A stretch of DNA of 64,000 bases from Mycobacterium sp. NBC_00419 (GTDB taxonomy: Bacteria; Actinomycetota; Actinomycetes; Mycobacteriales; Mycobacteriaceae): positions 3,472,001 through 3,536,000 of the forward strand of contig NZ_CP107931.1 in the NCBI RefSeq assembly GCF_036023875.1. The letters are read 5' to 3'. Shown one piece after another: positions 8,958-17,463 of this stretch. Below the pieces are notes generated by a model. The model searched no databases, had not been told where the DNA came from, and saw nothing but the letters and a program-made list of their open reading frames with translations. Each line of letters begins with the position of its first letter. The stretch's first letter is position 1. Both the position numbers and the translations under genes were made by a program.

Positions 8958-10655
8958 TCACCCGGGCCGTGCGGTGAGTCCGCGCACCGCATCGATCCGC
9001 GCCTTGAGCTGATCGCGGCTGGCTGCGGCCACCGGTGGGCCACCGCATATCTGGCGCAGTTCGTTGTGGATCTGCCCGTGTGTCTTGCCGGTGCGGTGAT
9101 GGGCCAGTGACACCAGGGTGTTGAGCTCACGTCGCAGGTCCCTGATCTGGCCATGGGTCGACGGACGCGGCACCTCACCGCTGGCGGTGCGTTTGGTCAA
9201 CTGCTCTTCTTGCCTGCGCCGCAACAGATCTCGCATCGACGCCGCGTCGAGCAAGCCGGGGATGCCGAGGTAGTCGGCCTCCTCGTCGCTACCCGCCGGA
9301 GTCGCCGTCCCGAACGAGGAGCCGTCGAAGATCACCTGGTCGAGTTCGGCGTCGGCGCCGAGGTACTCGATCTTGCCCTGCTCGTCGTCGGGCTCGTCGC
9401 GCTTCTGCGCGGCCAACTCGGCATCGAGGGGATCGTCTTCGGTTTCGCGGTGCGGCTTGCCCAGCACGTGGTTGCGCTGGGCTTCCATCTCGCTGGCCAG
9501 CAGCAGCAGATTGGGCACCGACGGCAGGAAGATGCAGGCCGTCTCGCCGGGCTGCCGTGACCGCACGAACCGGCCGATCGCCTGGGCGAAGAACAGCGGG
9601 GTGGACGCACTGGTGGCGTAGACGCCCACCGCCAGGCGCGGCACGTCGACCCCTTCGGACACCATTCGCACGGCTACCAGCCACCGTGAGGTGCCCGCCG
9701 AGAACTGCGAGATGCGGTCCGAGGAGCCCGGGTCGTCGGAGAGCACCACCGTCGGGGACTCGCCGGTGATCTTGAGCAGCAGGTCGGCGTAGGCGCGGGC
9801 CGCGGTCTGGTCGGAGGCGATGATCATGCCGCCGGCGTCGGGGACATGCTCGCGCAGGCCACGCAACCGGGTGTCGGCGGCGGCGATCACCGCGGGCATC
9901 CACTCACCCGCCGGATTCAGGGCGGTCTTCCACGCCCGGGCGGTCTGCTCGGCGGTCAGCGGTTCGCCGAGGCGGGCGGCGTGCTCCTCGCCCGCACTGT
10001 CACGCCAGCGTGCCTCCCCGGAGTACGCCATGAACATCACCGGCCGCACCACGCCGTCGGCCAGCGCCTCGGAGTACCCGTAGATGTGGTCGGCCTGGGA
10101 GCGGGCGAATCCGTCGGGTCCGGCCTCGTAGGTGACGAACGGGATGGCGCTGTCGTCGCTGCGGAACGGCGTGCCGGTCAGCGAGAGCCGCCGGGTCGCG
10201 TCGTCGAACGCCTCGCGCATGGCGTCGCCCCACGTCTTGGCATCCCCGCCATGGTGGATCTCGTCGAAGACGACCAGGGTCTTGCGGTTCTCGGTGCGCA
10301 CCCGATGCCGGGTGGGGTGGCTGGCAACCTGGGCGTAGGTGACGACGACGCCGTGATAGTCGGTCGAGGTTCGCGCGTTGGAGTTGGAGAACTTGGGGTC
10401 CAGCGCGATGCCGTGCCGCGCGGCGGCCTGCGCCCACTGGATCTTGAGGTGCTCGGTGGGCACCACGATGGTGACGGTTTCGACGGTGCCTTCGGCGAGC
10501 AATTCGGCGACGATCCGCAGGGCGAAGGTGGTCTTACCGGCGCCCGGAGTCGCGACTGCGAGAAAATCCCGAGGAGCGTCCGACAGGTACTTGACCAACG
10601 CCCGCCGCTGCCAGCCCCGCAATGCCTGGGTGCTGGGCGCATCCTCTGCCCGCAC
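8958..10655 (-). CDS. DEAD/DEAH-box superfamily 2 helicase
   Basis: 565 residues from a GTG start. Motif I TPGAGKTT at 36-43, motif Ia VPTEHLKIQW, motif II DEIHH at 132-136 (DExH type), motif III-like SLTGTPFRS, and motif VI QAIGRFVRSR late in the second RecA domain. The layout resembles the restriction-subunit/ERCC3-like helicases. The tail after ~residue 440 is acidic then basic and ends in a predicted helical region (HRTGKTHGQIHNELRQ). No nuclease or methylase partner is next to it, so a restriction role is not supported. A repair or nucleic-acid remodelling helicase is the cautious reading. Confidence 0.87.
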   Translation of the reverse strand: MRAEDAPSTQALRGWQRRALVKYLSDAPRDFLAVATPGAGKTTFALRIVAELLAEGTVETVTIVVPTEHLKIQWAQAAARHGIALDPKFSNSNARTSTDYHGVVVTYAQVASHPTRHRVRTENRKTLVVFDEIHHGGDAKTWGDAMREAFDDATRRLSLTGTPFRSDDSAIPFVTYEAGPDGFARSQADHIYGYSEALADGVVRPVMFMAYSGEARWRDSAGEEHAARLGEPLTAEQTARAWKTALNPAGEWMPAVIAAADTRLRGLREHVPDAGGMIIASDQTAARAYADLLLKITGESPTVVLSDDPGSSDRISQFSAGTSRWLVAVRMVSEGVDVPRLAVGVYATSASTPLFFAQAIGRFVRSRQPGETACIFLPSVPNLLLLASEMEAQRNHVLGKPHRETEDDPLDAELAAQKRDEPDDEQGKIEYLGADAELDQVIFDGSSFGTATPAGSDEEADYLGIPGLLDAASMRDLLRRRQEEQLTKRTASGEVPRPSTHGQIRDLRRELNTLVSLAHHRTGKTHGQIHNELRQICGGPPVAAASRDQLKARIDAVRGLTARPG

Positions 10656-10730
10656 CCGTGGGACTCCTCTCTGAACGGAATGGACTCTAACGCAAGCGGA
10701 TCCGCATCCGCATTTCGATCCGGCGTGTCG

Positions 10731-11234
10731 TCAGACGAAGAAGTTGTCGTGGCGGATGAAGAACTCGCGACGCTCGTCGTCGGAAAGCTCGCTCAGCGTG
10801 GCCAAGCCCTCGAAGTAGTGCTCGCGCGGCGCGCCCGGAGCAAACAGCATCAGAAGCGACGCCGGCGCGTCGGCCTCGTTGCGGAAGCCGTGGACACCGC
10901 CCGGCGGCACATGCAGGTAGTCATTGGGGTGCCCGTCGACCCAGTCGGTTCCGTTGTAGAGCGAGATGGTGCCCGACAGCACGAAGAACGCCTCCGACAT
11001 GGCGCGGTGGAAGTGCGGTCCGGGGCCGCCGCCGTGCGGTGCGATCTCGACGCGGTACAGACCGTAGTCGCCGCCGGTGGCCGCCTGGTCGGCGAGGTAG
11101 TGGTACTTCACCAAGCCGAACGCGTCGAAATCGGGCGGCTCGTCGCCGCGCCTGAGCCAGGCGCTCACCTCCGGTTCGTCGGCGGTGTAGCGGGGCGGTG
11201 GGTAGGGCGGCACGATCAGCGACACCCCACCCAC
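10731..11234 (-). CDS. Cupin domain protein
   Basis: 167 residues with one cupin barrel. Motif 1 runs from PHFHRAMSEAFFVLSG (His, His, Glu ligands) and motif 2 includes VPPGGVHGFRN (His ligand), so a bound metal is likely. Start choice is between GTG at 11234 and GTG at 11225 (VSLIVPPYP). It could be a dioxygenase-like or sugar-isomerase-like enzyme, or a sensor domain; nothing identifies the ligand. It follows the SDR at 11245 on the same strand within about 10 bp, so the two are probably cotranscribed and may act on one compound. Confidence 0.82.
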   Translation of the reverse strand: MGGVSLIVPPYPPPRYTADEPEVSAWLRRGDEPPDFDAFGLVKYHYLADQAATGGDYGLYRVEIAPHGGGPGPHFHRAMSEAFFVLSGTISLYNGTDWVDGHPNDYLHVPPGGVHGFRNEADAPASLLMLFAPGAPREHYFEGLATLSELSDDERREFFIRHDNFFV

Positions 11235-11244
11235 TCTGCCCGCC

Positions 11245-12144
11245 TCAGACTGGGTAGACCACCCCGGTCAGCTCCTCGGATACCGACCACAGCCGGCGCT
11301 GGGCCTCGACGTCGTGCGAGCGGTTGTTGGACTTGACCTGCTTGGGATAGCCCTGCAACTCCAGGAGTCCGCGTGGTCCGTAGTACGTGCCGCCCTGCAC
11401 CGACGGATCGGTCGCGGCCCGCAGTGTGGGCAGCGCGCCCATCTCGGAGCTCTGTTCCAACAGCCGGAAGGCAGACTGCATCGGCCCGGGTACGTGGCGC
11501 GCGAGCTCGGTGCTCGAGGCGCCGGGGTGTGCGGCAGTGGCGATCGTGCTGGTGCCGGCCAGGCGTCGCTGCAGCTCGTAGGTGAACAGGAGGTTGGCCA
11601 ACTTGGACTGGCCGTACGCGGTCAGCGAGTTGTAGCTGCGCTCGGACTGCAGGTCGTCGAAGCGGATTCCGCGGCGAGTGAAGCGGTGTCCGTTGCTGCT
11701 GACCGTCACAACCCGCGAGTCCTTGGCGGCGAGCAGCCGGTCCAAAAGCAGGCCGGTCAACGCGAAGTGGCCCAGATGGTTGGTGCCGAATTGCAGCTCG
11801 AAGCCGTCCTGGGTGGTGGCCTTGGGTGTCAGCATCACTCCCGCGTTGTTGATCAGCAGGTCGATGCTGTCGTGGCCGGCGCGCAACTGCTCGGCGGCGG
11901 CGCGGATGGAGTTCAGTGATGTCAGGTCCAGCTCCTGAACCGAGACCTCGGCGCCGGGGGAGCGCCTGGCGATCAGGTCGGCGGCCGCCTTGCCCTTGTC
12001 GAGATTGCGCACGGCGAGCACCACGCGAGCGCCGTGCGCGGCGAGGGCTCGGGCGGTCTCGTAACCCAGGCCGGTGTTGGCGCCGGTGATCACGGCGGTG
12101 CGCCCGCTCTGGTCGGGAATGTCGGCGGCGGTCCACTTGCTCAT
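11245..12144 (-). CDS. Short-chain dehydrogenase/reductase (paralogue of 7152-8072)
   Basis: 299 residues. TGANTGLG cofactor loop, NLDKG after beta-2, NNAG, VSSNGH and the YGQSK catalytic pair. Long blocks are the same as in the SDR at 7152-8072, including FELQFGTNHLGHFALTGLLL and LLFTYELQRRL, so this is a duplicated or related copy. It is divergent from a TetR regulator (98-bp gap) and followed by a cupin gene. The arrangement suggests that the TetR protein controls SDR and cupin in response to the substrate or a related xenobiotic; this is inferred from position only. Confidence 0.9.
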   Translation of the reverse strand: MSKWTAADIPDQSGRTAVITGANTGLGYETARALAAHGARVVLAVRNLDKGKAAADLIARRSPGAEVSVQELDLTSLNSIRAAAEQLRAGHDSIDLLINNAGVMLTPKATTQDGFELQFGTNHLGHFALTGLLLDRLLAAKDSRVVTVSSNGHRFTRRGIRFDDLQSERSYNSLTAYGQSKLANLLFTYELQRRLAGTSTIATAAHPGASSTELARHVPGPMQSAFRLLEQSSEMGALPTLRAATDPSVQGGTYYGPRGLLELQGYPKQVKSNNRSHDVEAQRRLWSVSEELTGVVYPV

Positions 12145-12164
12145 GTCTTCTCCTACGATAGGGC

Positions 12165-12220
12165 TAAACGGGGCGAGCGCTCCGGTTGCTTTCAGTTATA
12201 CGGAACGTACGCCCCGGTTA
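12165..12220. promoter_or_regulatory. Candidate TetR operator in divergent SDR/tetR promoter
   Basis: Two 11-base arms, TAAACGGGGCG (12165-12175) and CGCCCCGGTTA (12210-12220), form an inverted repeat with 10 of 11 positions complementary. A perfect 8-bp palindrome GAGCGCTC (12175-12182) abuts the left arm. The arms are far apart (34 bp), so they could be two half-operators or one looped site. The location between a TetR gene and its divergent neighbour is typical for autoregulatory operators. Confidence 0.35.
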
Positions 12221-12242
12221 TCTATTCCAAAAGGTGGTGACC

Positions 12243-12797
12243 ATGGACCGGCCGATGCGCGCCGACGCGAGCCGCAATCGCGCCCGCGTCCTCGAGGTCG
12301 CCTATGACACTTTCGCCGCCGAAGGGCTGTCGGTGCCCATCGACGAGATCGCCCGCCGGGCCGGGGTCGGCGCCGGCACGGTGTACCGCAACTTCCCGAC
12401 CAAGGAGGATCTCTACCGCGCCGTCGTCGAGAACCGGATCCGCGACATCGTCGAGGAAGGGCGCGAACTGCTGGCGACCGCGGCTCCCGACGACGCGTTG
12501 TTCGCCTTCCTGCGATCGATGGTGCTCAAGTGGGGTGCGACCGATCGCGGCCTCAGCGAGGCTCTGGCTGGCCTGGGGGTCGACGTCAAAGCGGTCATGC
12601 CCGATGCCGAGAGTGACTTCCTGCGGGTGCTCGCGGACCTTCTCCGGGCTGCGCAGGACGCCGGTGCGGTTCGACGCGACGTCGGCGTCGCTGACGTCAA
12701 GGCGCTGCTGGTCGGGCTGCAAGCGATGCAGGGGTACAACGATGCGGCCGCCGAACGGCTCATCGAGGTGGTCCTCGACGGTCTACGCGCTGCGTGA
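12243..12797 (+). CDS. TetR/AcrR family transcriptional regulator
   Basis: 184 residues from the ATG at 12243, preceded by AAAGGTGGTGACC as ribosome binding site. The N-terminal helix-turn-helix is well conserved: RARVLEVAYDTFAAEG, then SVPIDEIARRAGVGAGTVY and RNFPTKEDLYRAV. The C-terminal ligand domain (residues ~75-184) has no recognisable ligand signature; it resembles the TetR_C_SBD-like group by its KWGATDRGLSEAL segment. It is divergent from the SDR at 12144 and very probably regulates it. Confidence 0.9.
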   Translation: MDRPMRADASRNRARVLEVAYDTFAAEGLSVPIDEIARRAGVGAGTVYRNFPTKEDLYRAVVENRIRDIVEEGRELLATAAPDDALFAFLRSMVLKWGATDRGLSEALAGLGVDVKAVMPDAESDFLRVLADLLRAAQDAGAVRRDVGVADVKALLVGLQAMQGYNDAAAERLIEVVLDGLRAA

Positions 12798-12812
12798 ACA
12801 CCTCCGGGCAAC

Positions 12813-12839
12813 CTTGCACTCGCCATGGTCGAGTGCTAA
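12813..12839 (+). promoter_or_regulatory. CIRCE operator 1 (HrcA site) upstream of groEL2
   Basis: The sequence has the CIRCE layout: left arm CTTGCACTC, nine-base spacer, right arm GAGTGCTAA, against the consensus TTAGCACTC-N9-GAGTGCTAA. HrcA binds this element to repress chaperonin genes until heat or misfolded protein titrates it. Confidence 0.92.
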
Positions 12840-12847
12840 GAATGACG

Positions 12848-12874
12848 TTGGCACTCGCGACCAGTGAGTGCTAG
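12848..12874 (+). promoter_or_regulatory. CIRCE operator 2 (HrcA site) upstream of groEL2
   Basis: A second CIRCE element: TTGGCACTC, nine-base spacer, GAGTGCTAG. It begins 9 bp after the first element ends, so both sites lie on the same DNA stretch about 100 bp upstream of the groEL2 start. No HspR (HAIR) inverted repeat was seen between 12798 and 12977. Confidence 0.92.
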
Positions 12875-12887
12875 GTCGGGACGGTGA

Positions 12888-14603
<1,716 letters not shown>

Positions 14604-14616
14604 GTCCCTGTACGAA

Positions 14617-14650
14617 GAAGCCCCGGCGTGCTCTGCACGCCGGGGCTTTT
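14617..14650 (+). terminator. Rho-independent terminator of groEL2
   Basis: Thirteen-base stem AAGCCCCGGCGTG (14618-14630) paired with CACGCCGGGGCTT (14636-14648) around a five-base loop, followed by a short T run (TTTT at 14647-14650). It lies 14 bp after the groEL2 stop. Confidence 0.93.
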
Positions 14651-14743
14651 CGTTGTCCCCAGTGTGGGCCTCATGCACAGGATCGGCTCGAAATCCGTGT
14701 ACGGGGCCCACGCTCGTCGGGTCCGCCGGACACCTTTGCCCGT

Positions 14744-15592
14744 ATGGAACTCATCATCGGCAGCGCGGCGGTACGTCGCGGCGACCTCACCCGACGCGGA
14801 CTTGCCCGCGACTACACACCCATCTACCGCGACGTGTATCTGCGGCGTGATGTCGAGCTGACGGCATACCTGCGGGCGCGTGCTGCATGGTTGTCCACCG
14901 GTTCACCGTTGTGCGGGCTGTCCGCCGCGGCGGCTCACGGCACGAAATGGATCAACGCGTCCGTGCCGGCGGAAGTGCTTCGTGCGGATCGGCATTCGCC
15001 GCCGGGAATGGTCATCCGCTCGTGGAGCCTGCTTCCTGAGGAGGTGTGTCTCGTGGCGAGCATGACCGTCACGACGCCGGCCCGCACGGCGTTCGACATT
15101 GGCCGGCTTCACCCCCAGCCCGTCCCAATCCTGGATGCGCTACTGAACGCCACGGGGATCAAGCCGGCCGAGGTGAGAGAACTGACTGAACGACACCAAG
15201 GAAGTCGTGGTGTCGCGAGACTGCGCCGGAGCCTCGACGTCGTCGACGGCGGCGCCGAGTCTCCGCAGGAGAGCCGGTTGCGTCTGATTCTTGTCGGGGG
15301 CGGTCTACCGGTGCCGGAGACGCAGATTCAGTTCCGCGATCTGCATGTCCGCGTTGATGATCTGCATGTCCGCGTTGATATGGGCTGGCGGGAATGGAAG
15401 GTCGCTGTCGAGTACGACGGCGTGCAGCACTGGACTGACCGCAGGCAGCGGTCATGGGATATCGACCGCATCGCGCTACTCGAGGCGGCTGGTTGGGTGG
15501 TAGTCCGAGTCAGCGCGGCGATGATGTCGCGGCCGCACGTCATCGTCGAACGTGTTCGTGCCAAGCTGCGCGCCTCTGGCTGCCCGGTCTAG
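14744..15592 (+). CDS. AbiEi-like / DUF559 endonuclease-fold protein
   Basis: 282 residues. The N-terminal part (RRGDLTRRGLARDYTPIYRDVYLRR split over 11-35) resembles the AbiEi antitoxin-like winged helix; the middle has LSAAAAHG and TPARTAFDIGR. The C-terminal ~100 residues have the DUF559/Vsr-type nuclease fold: ESRLR (176-180), D212, VAVEYDGVQHW (222-230) and a final WVVVRVSA. Many mycobacterial genomes carry such orphan proteins, often called hypothetical. No toxin or methylase partner is adjacent. A 21-bp tandem duplication inserts seven extra residues before the nuclease core (see the separate repeat entry), which may disturb the active site. Confidence 0.72.
   Translation: MELIIGSAAVRRGDLTRRGLARDYTPIYRDVYLRRDVELTAYLRARAAWLSTGSPLCGLSAAAAHGTKWINASVPAEVLRADRHSPPGMVIRSWSLLPEEVCLVASMTVTTPARTAFDIGRLHPQPVPILDALLNATGIKPAEVRELTERHQGSRGVARLRRSLDVVDGGAESPQESRLRLILVGGGLPVPETQIQFRDLHVRVDDLHVRVDMGWREWKVAVEYDGVQHWTDRRQRSWDIDRIALLEAAGWVVVRVSAAMMSRPHVIVERVRAKLRASGCPV
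15338..15379 (+). repeat. 21-bp perfect tandem duplication inside the DUF559 gene
   Basis: The unit GATCTGCATGTCCGCGTTGA plus T occurs twice back to back (15338-15358 and 15359-15379) with no mismatch. It is in frame and doubles the residues DLHVRVD (199-205 and 206-212). Perfect identity suggests a recent slippage event or a polymorphic repeat. Confidence 0.95.
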
Positions 15593-15657
15593 TCACGAAT
15601 GTGGTTGCTATGCACGGATTTCGGCGAATTTGTGTGCACAAGCCCCACACTCGCGGC

Positions 15658-16023
15658 TCACAGCGGTACGCAGTCGTCACCGCACCCCGAGGCGGTCGGC
15701 ACGCCGGGCACGGCCGGCCGGTGCAACACCGCATGCTGCGGCGTCACCTGCAGTTGATCCGCGATGAACTCAGCCAGGCCGTCGATGATCAGGCTGTATC
15801 CGCCGGGCTTATTCGGTGGCCACACCATCGTCACGTGGGGATGAGCCGACGCGTTGCGGCGCGTGCTGTTGCCCACGCCGCCGACACCGAACACGCCGTT
15901 GCGCAGCACCGGATCGACGGCAACGGTATGTGCCCGATGGTCGTCGCTCACGGTGATGAGGTAGCCGAATGCGTAGTCGTCCAGGGTCGCAACGAGCTGA
16001 TCGAGATCCACCTTGACGCTCAT
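15658..16023 (-). CDS. Pyridoxamine 5'-phosphate oxidase-like (split beta-barrel) protein
   Basis: 121 residues from the ATG at 16023. The sequence VDLDQLVATLDDYAFGYLIT then VAVDPVLRNGVFGVGG and NASAHPHVTMVWPP has the pattern of small PNPOx-like flavin or F420 binding proteins. The C-terminus holds a CGDDCVP element. Substrate and cofactor are not determined. Upstream start codons would overlap the divergent SDR and are rejected. It is convergent with the DUF559 gene. Confidence 0.72.
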   Translation of the reverse strand: MSVKVDLDQLVATLDDYAFGYLITVSDDHRAHTVAVDPVLRNGVFGVGGVGNSTRRNASAHPHVTMVWPPNKPGGYSLIIDGLAEFIADQLQVTPQHAVLHRPAVPGVPTASGCGDDCVPL

Positions 16024-16084
16024 GGGCCGACGATACGTCGCGGCGCCCGGGAATATGACGGGGAGCACACAGGTTGCCGACCAC

Positions 16085-16909
16085 ATGCCGTTACCGCAGC
16101 CCTCGCCCACGTCCACCGCAGTCGTTACCGGGGCATCCTCGGGTATCGGAGCCGACCTCGCCCGCGAACTCGCAGCGCGCGGGCACGGTGTCACGCTGGT
16201 CGCCCGCCGCGAGGACAAGCTTCGCGAGCTCGCCGCCGAACTCGCCGACCAGGTCCGCGTCGAAGTCATCGCCTGCGATGTCGCCGACCCCGCCGCCCGC
16301 GCCGCATTGTTCGACGAGGTGGCCGCCCGCGGCTTGACCATCGACATCCTGGTCAACAACGCCGGCATCGGCGTCGTCGGCTCGGTGGCCTCCGCCCCAG
16401 TGGCCGACGAGATCGCTCAGGTTCGGGTCAACGTCGAGGCCGTCATCGACCTCACCACGCGGGCTGTTCAGCAGATGGTGCCCCGCGGTCGCGGAGCGAT
16501 CCTCAACGTCGGGTCGACCGCAGGCTTCCAGCCCTTCCCGGGCCAAGCCGGCTACGCGGCCACCAAGGCGTTCGTCCGCTCCTTCACCGCCGGGCTGCGC
16601 GGCGAGCTCGCCGGCACGGGCGTCACCGCGGCGGTGCTACACCCCGGTCCGGTGCGTACCGAGTTCCTCAGCGCGGCGGGCATCGACGAACGCGAATTCG
16701 CCGCTGCTTTCCCGAAATTCATGTGGATGCCGTCGAGGACCGTCGCCAAGATCGGCATCGACGCGCTCGCCGGGGATCGAGGCGACGTGATCGCCGGGGT
16801 CCAGAACGTCATCAGTACCCGGATTTTCCAGCTGCTGCCGCACAAGGTGCTGCTCCCGCTCCTGACCCGTCAGCACCCCGCACTCAAGCGCGACACGTCA
16901 CGGCGCTGA
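16085..16909 (+). CDS. Short-chain dehydrogenase/reductase
   Basis: 274 residues from the ATG at 16085 (MPLPQPSPT); an in-frame ATG at 16055 is a weaker choice. TGASSGIG cofactor loop, VARRED after beta-2, VNNAG, GSTAGF and YAATK catalytic motif. The C-terminal extension with the hydrophobic end FQLLPHKVLLPLL is like the SDR group annotated as SDR family NAD(P)-dependent/DltE-like. The substrate is unknown. It overlaps the convergent AhpD-like gene by 12 bases. Confidence 0.88.
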   Translation: MPLPQPSPTSTAVVTGASSGIGADLARELAARGHGVTLVARREDKLRELAAELADQVRVEVIACDVADPAARAALFDEVAARGLTIDILVNNAGIGVVGSVASAPVADEIAQVRVNVEAVIDLTTRAVQQMVPRGRGAILNVGSTAGFQPFPGQAGYAATKAFVRSFTAGLRGELAGTGVTAAVLHPGPVRTEFLSAAGIDEREFAAAFPKFMWMPSRTVAKIGIDALAGDRGDVIAGVQNVISTRIFQLLPHKVLLPLLTRQHPALKRDTSRR

Positions 16910-17461
16910 ACCGGGCCAGGGGCGCATCCACCCCTCGACCGGCAAGTCCATCCCGTTGCACAGCGTGCACACCGTCCGGTACCAGCCGACGGCCATCAAC
17001 AGCTCCATCCGCTGTTCGTCGTCGAAGCTCTCGCCGAGCGACGCCCAGGTTTTATCCGACCACGAACCGGTGTGCTCCAGTTCGTCGACCGCCGTGATGA
17101 GCGTGCGCTCCTGGGCGCTCCACCGCGGATCGGCGGGGTCGCCGACGGCCAGTGCATCGGCCTCGTCGCCGGACACCCCGGTCAGAGGGCCCCAGAACGC
17201 TGCTTGCCCGCCCCACTCGTAGGCACACCGAACCAGCCCGCAGATCCGCAGGATTGCGATGGTTCGGGTGCGCGGCGGCAACCGTGTGTCGAGGTAAAGC
17301 GATTCGCCCATCGCGCGCAGCTTGCGTGCCATGTCCGGGTGGCGCTGCAGGCAACGCACCAGCAGTAGCGGCTCATAGCTGCGATCGGGATGGCCCCAGC
17401 TGCCGATGTCGGCCGCGTCGGTGTCACTCCACGGCTCAGCCAGCGGTGCGACACGGCTCAC
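16898..17461 (-). CDS. Carboxymuconolactone decarboxylase / AhpD-like protein
   Basis: 187 residues from a GTG start. It shows the all-helical CMD fold pattern: LPPRTRTIAILRICGLVRCAYEW, where other members have a CxxC-H or E-H pair, then SAQERTLITAVDELEHTGSW and QRMELLMAVGWYRTVCTLCNG. The usual CxxC redox pair is not in its standard position, so a peroxidase role is uncertain. It sits two bases after the N-acyl-D-amino acid deacylase gene ends, so the two form an operon. Confidence 0.8.
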   Translation of the reverse strand: MSRVAPLAEPWSDTDAADIGSWGHPDRSYEPLLLVRCLQRHPDMARKLRAMGESLYLDTRLPPRTRTIAILRICGLVRCAYEWGGQAAFWGPLTGVSGDEADALAVGDPADPRWSAQERTLITAVDELEHTGSWSDKTWASLGESFDDEQRMELLMAVGWYRTVCTLCNGMDLPVEGWMRPWPGSAP

Positions 17462-17463
17462 GC

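Noticed and set aside
8958..10655. Restriction-modification role for the DEAD/DEAH helicase
   Set aside because: No methyltransferase, specificity subunit or nuclease gene lies beside it and no nuclease domain is visible in the protein.
14744..15592. Type IV toxin-antitoxin pair based on the AbiEi-like N-terminus
   Set aside because: There is no AbiEii-type nucleotidyltransferase gene next to it; the C-terminal half is a nuclease-like fold instead.
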